Assembly (NCBI GenBank): GCA_017483985.1
Contig: JAFUUB010000020.1
Span: 1 to 18,585, forward strand
Direction: 5' to 3'
Length of the DNA stretch: 18,585 nucleotides
DNA from: Bacteroidales bacterium
GTDB lineage: Bacteria > Bacteroidota > Bacteroidia > Bacteroidales > UBA932
Part shown: piece by piece, positions 14,675-18,585 of the stretch
How the letters are laid out: each line of letters begins with the position of its first letter
Position numbering within the stretch: position 1 is the stretch's first letter
Program-made: the position numbers and the translations under genes
Notes under the pieces: generated by a model
The model's database searches: none
What the model was told of the DNA's origin: nothing
Seen by the model: the letters and a program-made list of their open reading frames with translations, nothing else

Positions 14675-16029
14675 ACCAGCCCCTGGGCCATCATGGCGTC
14701 GGCGACTTTGATGAAGCCGGCCAGGTTGGCACCTTTGACGTAATTGACCGTGCCGTCTGCTTCCTTTCCATACCGGAGGCAGGCGGCATGGATGTCTTTC
14801 ATGATCCTGCGGAGCTGGGCGTCCACTTCCTCCGGGGTCCACTGCAGCCGGATGGAGTTCTGGGTCATCTCCAGGCCCGAGGTGGCGACGCCGCCGGCGT
14901 TGGATGCCTTGCCGGGGGAGTAGAGGATCCCGGCCTGCTGGAAGACGGCGATGGCGCCGGGTTCGGACGGCATGTTGGCGCCTTCGGCAACGCAGGTGCA
15001 GCCGTTGGCTATCAGCATTTTGGCCTCTGCCTCATTGATCTCGTTCTGGGTGGCGCAAGGCAGGGCGATGTCGCAGGGAATGCTCCAGGGACGGGCATCC
15101 GGGAAATACTGGGCCTTCGGATATTTCTGGGCGTATTCGCGGATCCGTCCGCGGTAGATGTTCTTCAGTTCCTTGACGTATTCAATCTTCTCCGCATCCA
15201 GTCCGTCCGGGTCGTAGATGAAGCCGTTGGAGTCGGACAGGGTGACGACCTTTGCGCCGAGCTGGAAGGCTTTCTCCGCCGTGTACTGGGCGACGTTGCC
15301 GGCTCCAGAGATGGTCACGACTTTTCCCTCGAAGGATTCACCCCGGGTGGCAAGCATCTGCTCCGTGAAGTAGCACAGGCCGTAGCCGGTGGCCTCCGGG
15401 CGGAGCGGACTGCCGCCCCAGTTGAGCCCTTTCCCAGTCAGGACGCCGCAGAATTCGTTCTGGAGCCGCTTGTACTGGCCGAACAGGTAACCGATTTCCC
15501 GTCCGCCGACACCGATGTCCCCGGCCGGTACGTCCGTATCCTTGCCGATGTGGCGCTGCAGCTCCGTCATGAAGCTCTGGCAGAATTTCATGACCTCGGC
15601 ATCGGATTTCCCGCGCGGGCTGAAGTCGGATCCGCCTTTCGCACCGCCCATGGGGAGGGTGGTCAGGGCATTCTTGAAGGTCTGCTCGAAAGCCAGGAAC
15701 TTCATGATGGACAGGTTAACGGACTCATGGAAGCGGATGCCGCCCTTGTAAGGGCCGATGGCGCTGTTCATCTGGACGCGGAAACCGCGGTTGATCCGGA
15801 CCTGTCCGCTGTCGTCGATCCACGGGACGCGGAAGATGATGATCCGCTCCGGTTCGACCATGCGCTCAAGGATTTTCCGGTCCATCAGGTGTTGATGGAC
15901 GATCAGGTAATCAGCAAGGCTTCCGACGACTTCGCTGACGGCTTGGTGGAACTCTTTTTCGCCGGGGTTGCGGGCGATGACTTCGCCCATGAATCCCTGG
16001 ACCAGACTTTCGGGGGAATGGTAGTACAT
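14671..16029 (-). CDS. gdhA: NADP-type glutamate dehydrogenase (hexameric GdhA family)
   Basis: Interconverts 2-oxoglutarate plus ammonia and glutamate, in the cytoplasm. The 452-residue length and the N-terminal segments match the hexameric small-subunit type (GdhA of E. coli, about 447 residues). Substrate-binding KGGIRF (95-100) and the catalytic lysine Lys131 in PMGGAKGGSDF are clear; Asp171 in PAGDIGVGGREIG is the catalytic aspartate. The NAD(P)-binding fold has ISGAGNVAQY. This family usually prefers NADPH, but bacterial members can use either cofactor, so cofactor choice is inferred. It is transcribed away from the DUF389 gene's terminator and converges on the coiled-coil gene, sharing the last four bases. 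A terminator between the two is not possible given the overlap, and no hairpin is seen. Confidence 0.96.
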   Translation of the reverse strand: MYYHSPESLVQGFMGEVIARNPGEKEFHQAVSEVVGSLADYLIVHQHLMDRKILERMVEPERIIIFRVPWIDDSGQVRINRGFRVQMNSAIGPYKGGIRFHESVNLSIMKFLAFEQTFKNALTTLPMGGAKGGSDFSPRGKSDAEVMKFCQSFMTELQRHIGKDTDVPAGDIGVGGREIGYLFGQYKRLQNEFCGVLTGKGLNWGGSPLRPEATGYGLCYFTEQMLATRGESFEGKVVTISGAGNVAQYTAEKAFQLGAKVVTLSDSNGFIYDPDGLDAEKIEYVKELKNIYRGRIREYAQKYPKAQYFPDARPWSIPCDIALPCATQNEINEAEAKMLIANGCTCVAEGANMPSEPGAIAVFQQAGILYSPGKASNAGGVATSGLEMTQNSIRLQWTPEEVDAQLRRIMKDIHAACLRYGKEADGTVNYVKGANLAGFIKVADAMMAQGLV

Positions 16030-16056
16030 AGGGGGTGTTGTTAAATTCGTTCAATA

Positions 16057-16087
16057 CAAAGAAATCGTAAAAACGCCGGAATTCCAA
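16057..16087 (-). promoter_or_regulatory. Possible gdhA promoter inside the upstream terminator
   Basis: On the minus strand, TTG (16087-16085), 20 bases, then TTTCTTTG (16064-16057), one mismatch from TAnnTTTG. The -33 lies in the loop of the terminator hairpin described next. It would put the transcript start near 16050, with a leader of about 20 bases. Confidence 0.35.
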
Positions 16088-16103
16088 GGAATCCGGCGTT
16101 TTT
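16069..16103 (-). terminator. Intrinsic terminator after the DUF389 gene
   Basis: Perfect 12-bp arms AAAAACGCCGGA (16069-16080) and TCCGGCGTTTTT (16092-16103), with the intervening ATTCCAAGGAA able to extend the stem. On the minus strand the stem ends in TTTTT. It starts 26 bases after the DUF389 stop at 16129 and separates that transcript from gdhA. Confidence 0.85.
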
Positions 16104-16128
16104 AACGTTACAATTTTTCAGTAGCTAA

Positions 16129-17463
16129 TCAATTGACTGTCATGACGACGACAGTTGTATCGTTTAAACGGACTTTCAACCAGTCTTTCATCTCGCTGAT
16201 TTCCTTCGCACCCATTTTCCCGCCCGTCCGGGCCATGACGAGGATCCGCGGTTCGGAGCCGAGGGTATCGGCGGGGACGGTAGCCCCGCGGGTGACGGTC
16301 ACTTCTCCCACGGCCGGGTAGCGGAACCGGATTTCACGCGCCAGCTGGCCGTAGGGGATGTCCTGTGCCCGGAGGGAGAAGACCTGTTCTTCCAGCTGCC
16401 GGATCCGGGCATCCTTGCGCGCCAGTTCTTCATCGGCCCGGTCGTAGATGCTGCGGACCATCTGCTCGTATTCGTCATTGACGGGGGTGGCACTGTGGTC
16501 GTTGATGACGATCTTCTCCTGGTCCAGCCCGAATCGTTCGGCGGCGAGCAGGAGCTGCGTGCGTTCCACTTCGTTGAGGGGGTCGCCGGTCAGGAAGATC
16601 TCCACCTTCTTCCCGTCCGTCACCTTGTAATCATAGATGTAGCTGCGGCTGAAGGTCTTGTTCTCCGTGATGAAATCCAGGACCTTCCGTTCCAGGTTGT
16701 TGCGGTTGACCAGGCTGACGGCGCTCCAGATGCTGGGGAGGACGACGGCGATGACCAGCAAGGAGATGTAGGTCCGCTGGCGTTTGGCCGTGGCGGTGTC
16801 GATGAAATCGGTCTGCCGGAACGGGAGTACCTTGACGACCGCATAGGTGGCCAGGGCGATGAAGACGCTGTTGATGGTGAACAGGTACATGGCCCCGAGG
16901 AAGAAATGCATGTCCAGTTTGGCCAGGCCGCAGCCGGCGGTGCAGAGGGGCGGCATGAGGGCGGTGGCGATGGCGACGCCGGAGATGACGGTGCCGCGTT
17001 CCTTGCGGGAGGTCTCCAGGATGCCGGCCAGGCCTCCGAACAGGGCGATCAGCACGTCGTACAGGGTCGGGGAGGTACGTGCCATCAGTTCGGTCGGGTT
17101 GACCAGGCGAAGGGGACTGAGCAGGAAGAACAGGGAGGAGGCCAGGAGGCTGACGGCCACCATGACCAGCAGGTTCTTCCCGGCCTGCTTCAGCAGGGTT
17201 ATGTCGTTGGTGCCCAGTGCGTAGCCGACACCGATGATCGGTCCCATCAGCGGGGAGATGAGCATGGCGCCGATGATGACGGCGGCCGAGTTGATGTTCA
17301 GGCCGACGGAAGCGACGATGATCGAAAAGGCAAGGATCCAGACGTTGGGGCCCCGGAACCAGATGTTGCCTTTGATGCGCTGGGCTGCGTCATCCGTATC
17401 GATATGGGCGGAGATGTCCGTGATCTCACGGAACACCGCCCGGGCTTTGACCCAGAAGTTCAT
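16129..17463 (-). CDS. DUF389 family inner-membrane protein
   Basis: A 444-residue protein of the DUF389/TIGR00341-like family, whose biochemical role is not established. A cytoplasmic N-terminus leads to hydrophobic helices at about 42-58, 60-82, 97-117, 133-150, 158-181, 186-210 and 231-252, the last followed by a long soluble C-terminal part (about 255-444). The family core is recognised by NINSAAVIIGAMLISPLMGP and SGVAIATALMPPLCTAG. The tail includes a helical stretch (RADEELARKDARIRQLEEQV) that could be a coiled coil and a small alpha/beta region ending in VKVRLNDTTVVVMTVN. The ATG at 17463 follows a TAnnTTTG-type -7 element. It is transcribed divergently from PNP and separated from gdhA by a terminator. 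Confidence 0.9.
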   Translation of the reverse strand: MNFWVKARAVFREITDISAHIDTDDAAQRIKGNIWFRGPNVWILAFSIIVASVGLNINSAAVIIGAMLISPLMGPIIGVGYALGTNDITLLKQAGKNLLVMVAVSLLASSLFFLLSPLRLVNPTELMARTSPTLYDVLIALFGGLAGILETSRKERGTVISGVAIATALMPPLCTAGCGLAKLDMHFFLGAMYLFTINSVFIALATYAVVKVLPFRQTDFIDTATAKRQRTYISLLVIAVVLPSIWSAVSLVNRNNLERKVLDFITENKTFSRSYIYDYKVTDGKKVEIFLTGDPLNEVERTQLLLAAERFGLDQEKIVINDHSATPVNDEYEQMVRSIYDRADEELARKDARIRQLEEQVFSLRAQDIPYGQLAREIRFRYPAVGEVTVTRGATVPADTLGSEPRILVMARTGGKMGAKEISEMKDWLKVRLNDTTVVVMTVN

Positions 17464-17480
17464 AATCAGTTCGTTTTTTC

Positions 17481-17488
17481 CAAAGATA
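17481..17488 (-). promoter_or_regulatory. -7 element of the DUF389 gene promoter
   Basis: TATCTTTG on the minus strand, 17 bases upstream of the ATG, a full TAnnTTTG match. The expected -33 (near 17508-17511) has no clear TTG, so strength is uncertain. It faces the PNP promoter 42 bases away. Confidence 0.5.
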
Positions 17489-17530
17489 GCAAATTGTGGA
17501 TAAAAAACGGTTTTACTCGAAGATTTTAGG

Positions 17531-17538
17531 TATATTTG
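17531..17538 (+). promoter_or_regulatory. -7 element of the PNP gene promoter
   Basis: TATATTTG, a full TAnnTTTG match, 22 bases before the ATG at 17561. The predicted -33 position (near 17509-17512) reads GGTT, not TTG, so the match is half-complete. It shares this -33 zone with the divergent DUF389 promoter. Confidence 0.5.
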
Positions 17539-17560
17539 TATGTTTTAGAGAATATCGATT

Positions 17561-18388
17561 ATGAGTCATATCATGGAAACCATCAAGGAGGCGGCCGCTT
17601 ACGTCCAGGGTCGCCTGGAGGGCCGCCAGCCCCACGTCGGTATCGTCCTGGGCAGCGGACTCGGCAAACTGGCCGATCAGATCGAGGATCCGCTCGTGAT
17701 CCCGTACCGCGACATCCCGGGCTTCCCGGTTTCGACCGCCATCGGTCACAAGGGCAATTTCATCGTCGGCACCCTGGGCGGCAAAACCGTCATCGCCATG
17801 CAGGGCCGGATTCATTATTATGAAGGCTACAGCATGAACCAGGTCGTCCTGCCGATCCGCGTGATGATCCAGATCGGGATCAAGACCCTCTTCGTGTCCA
17901 ATGCCGCCGGCGGCACCAACCTGGATTACAAGGTAGGTGACCTGATGATCATCAAGGACCATATCAACCTGCTCCCGAATCCGCTGATCGGGCCGAACCT
18001 GGATGAACTGGGTCCCCGTTTCCCGGACATGACCCGTCCGTATGCGCCGGTCCTGGTCAAGAAAGCCGAACAGATCGCCGCGGAGGCGGGCATCGAAGTG
18101 CGGAAAGGCGTCTACGTCGCCGTCACGGGGCCGTCCTATGAGACACCGGCCGAGTACCGGTATTTCCGGAACATCGGGGCGGATGCCGTCGGCATGAGCA
18201 CGGTGCCCGAGGTCATCGTCGCCCGTCACGCCGGGGTCCCTTGCTTCGGCATGTCCGTCATCACCGATGTGGCGCATGCCACGGATGAGGATGACTATGT
18301 CACGGACGGCGAGCACATCGTCAAGATGGCAAATGCGGCCGCCGACCGGATGTCGCTGATTTTTGCGCGGCTGATTCAGGATTTATGA
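17561..18388 (+). CDS. Purine nucleoside phosphorylase, trimeric PNP/MTAP family
   Basis: Cleaves purine nucleosides with phosphate to free base and (deoxy)ribose-1-phosphate, for purine salvage in the cytoplasm. The 275-residue sequence has the trimeric family motifs: GSGLGKLAD (31-39, phosphate loop), GHKGNFIVG (62-70), GRIHYYEGYS (82-91), NAAGGTN (114-120), GPSYETPAE (190-198) and GMSTVPEVIVARH (211-223). Glu194 matches human Glu201 and Met212 matches Met219. At the human Asn243 position (ITN) this protein has Asp236 (ITD), as in the 6-aminopurine-accepting MTA phosphorylases, so adenosine or mixed specificity is possible. Length fits the family. Start alternatives are the ATGs at 17561 and 17573; 17561 is kept. 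It ends in TGA, and the promoter element of the next gene begins 2 bases later. Confidence 0.93.
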   Translation: MSHIMETIKEAAAYVQGRLEGRQPHVGIVLGSGLGKLADQIEDPLVIPYRDIPGFPVSTAIGHKGNFIVGTLGGKTVIAMQGRIHYYEGYSMNQVVLPIRVMIQIGIKTLFVSNAAGGTNLDYKVGDLMIIKDHINLLPNPLIGPNLDELGPRFPDMTRPYAPVLVKKAEQIAAEAGIEVRKGVYVAVTGPSYETPAEYRYFRNIGADAVGMSTVPEVIVARHAGVPCFGMSVITDVAHATDEDDYVTDGEHIVKMANAAADRMSLIFARLIQDL

Positions 18389-18389
18389 T

Positions 18390-18397
18390 TATCTTTG
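18390..18397 (+). promoter_or_regulatory. -7 element of the aspA promoter
   Basis: TATCTTTG, a full TAnnTTTG match, starting 2 bases after the PNP stop. The nearest upstream TTTTG (18361-18365) is 24 bases away, further than the usual 19-20, so the -33 is doubtful. Transcription would start near 18404, giving an A/T-rich leader of about 46 bases. Confidence 0.5.
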
Positions 18398-18449
18398 CAA
18401 GACTGAAACTTCAATACACAGCTTTAAACTAAAACTATAACATTTTATC

Positions 18450-18585
18450 ATGAGTGAACTCAAGTACAGGGTCGAATCCGACCTTCTCGGCGAACTTCAG
18501 GTTCCGGCCGATGCCTATTATGGTGTCCAGACACAGCGCGCCATCAATAATTACAAGATTTCCAACGCCAAGATGAGCGACTATC
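18450..18585 (+). CDS. aspA: Aspartate ammonia-lyase, N-terminal fragment (runs off right edge)
   Basis: The first 45 residues are [19 protein letters not shown] followed by [19 protein letters not shown]. This is the N-terminus of the fumarase/aspartase superfamily, and the DLLGE...[13 protein letters not shown] form matches aspartate ammonia-lyase better than fumarase class II, which usually has YWGAQTQRS. The enzyme converts aspartate to fumarate plus ammonia. The catalytic and SS-loop regions are outside the window, so the aspartase/fumarase choice rests on this segment only. It has its own -7 element and an A/T-rich leader without a Shine-Dalgarno. Confidence 0.85.
   Translation, partial: MSELKYRVESDLLGELQVPADAYYGVQTQRAINNYKISNAKMSDY

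Overview
The window looks like a chromosomal segment of a high-GC member of the Bacteroidales (Bacteroidota), probably from a gut or rumen lineage. This is an inference. It rests on several matches to the Bacteroidota-type -7 promoter element TAnnTTTG (two of them with a TTG about 19 bases upstream and one with TTTG 20 bases upstream), A/T-rich leaders that mostly lack a Shine-Dalgarno sequence, a DUF4982-type GH2 beta-galactosidase, and the general gene content. No RNA genes, insertion sequences, CRISPR arrays or prophage genes were seen. Nothing clearly marks the region as horizontally acquired.

Layout. (1) Positions 1-2707: the 3' end of galactokinase, followed immediately by a secreted GH2 beta-galactosidase, so lactose/galactoside cleavage is coupled to galactose phosphorylation. 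A 40-bp near-perfect palindrome ends this block. (2) 2779-3351 (minus): a UDG-superfamily glycosylase with the motif pattern of the family 6 hypoxanthine-DNA glycosylases. It is separated from block 3 by an AT-rich region with three copies of TAAACAAA. (3) 3532-6557: an arginase-fold protein, a lipoprotein with two SUMF1 (formylglycine-generating-enzyme-like) domains, and a membrane-anchored NUC1-type nuclease, closely spaced and probably one transcript. (4) 6644-13140: lipoate-protein ligase, gcvT, gcvH, split gcvPA/gcvPB and a dihydrolipoamide dehydrogenase (lpd). This is a complete glycine cleavage operon with its own lipoylation enzyme, but lpd carries an in-frame UGA at codon 335. A bidirectional terminator follows. 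(5) 13176-13814 (minus): a HAD-family phosphatase-like protein. (6) 13928-14674: an exported, entirely helical coiled-coil protein with a good promoter. Its stop codon overlaps that of the convergent gdhA. (7) 14671-17463 (minus): NADP-type glutamate dehydrogenase and a DUF389 membrane protein, separated by a terminator. (8) 17561-18585: purine nucleoside phosphorylase and the start of aspartate ammonia-lyase.

Much of the window handles nitrogen and one-carbon metabolism. The glycine cleavage system, glutamate dehydrogenase and aspartate ammonia-lyase all release or fix ammonia, and the PNP salvages purines. The operon in block 4 is the most coherent unit: LplA would lipoylate GcvH at Lys64, GcvP decarboxylates glycine, GcvT passes the carbon to tetrahydrofolate and Lpd reoxidises the lipoyl arm. 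The most interesting anomalies are the UGA in lpd, the SUMF1 lipoprotein/nuclease pair, the arginase-like protein that keeps all metal ligands but lacks the guanidinium-binding Glu, and a PNP with Asp at the purine-specificity position.
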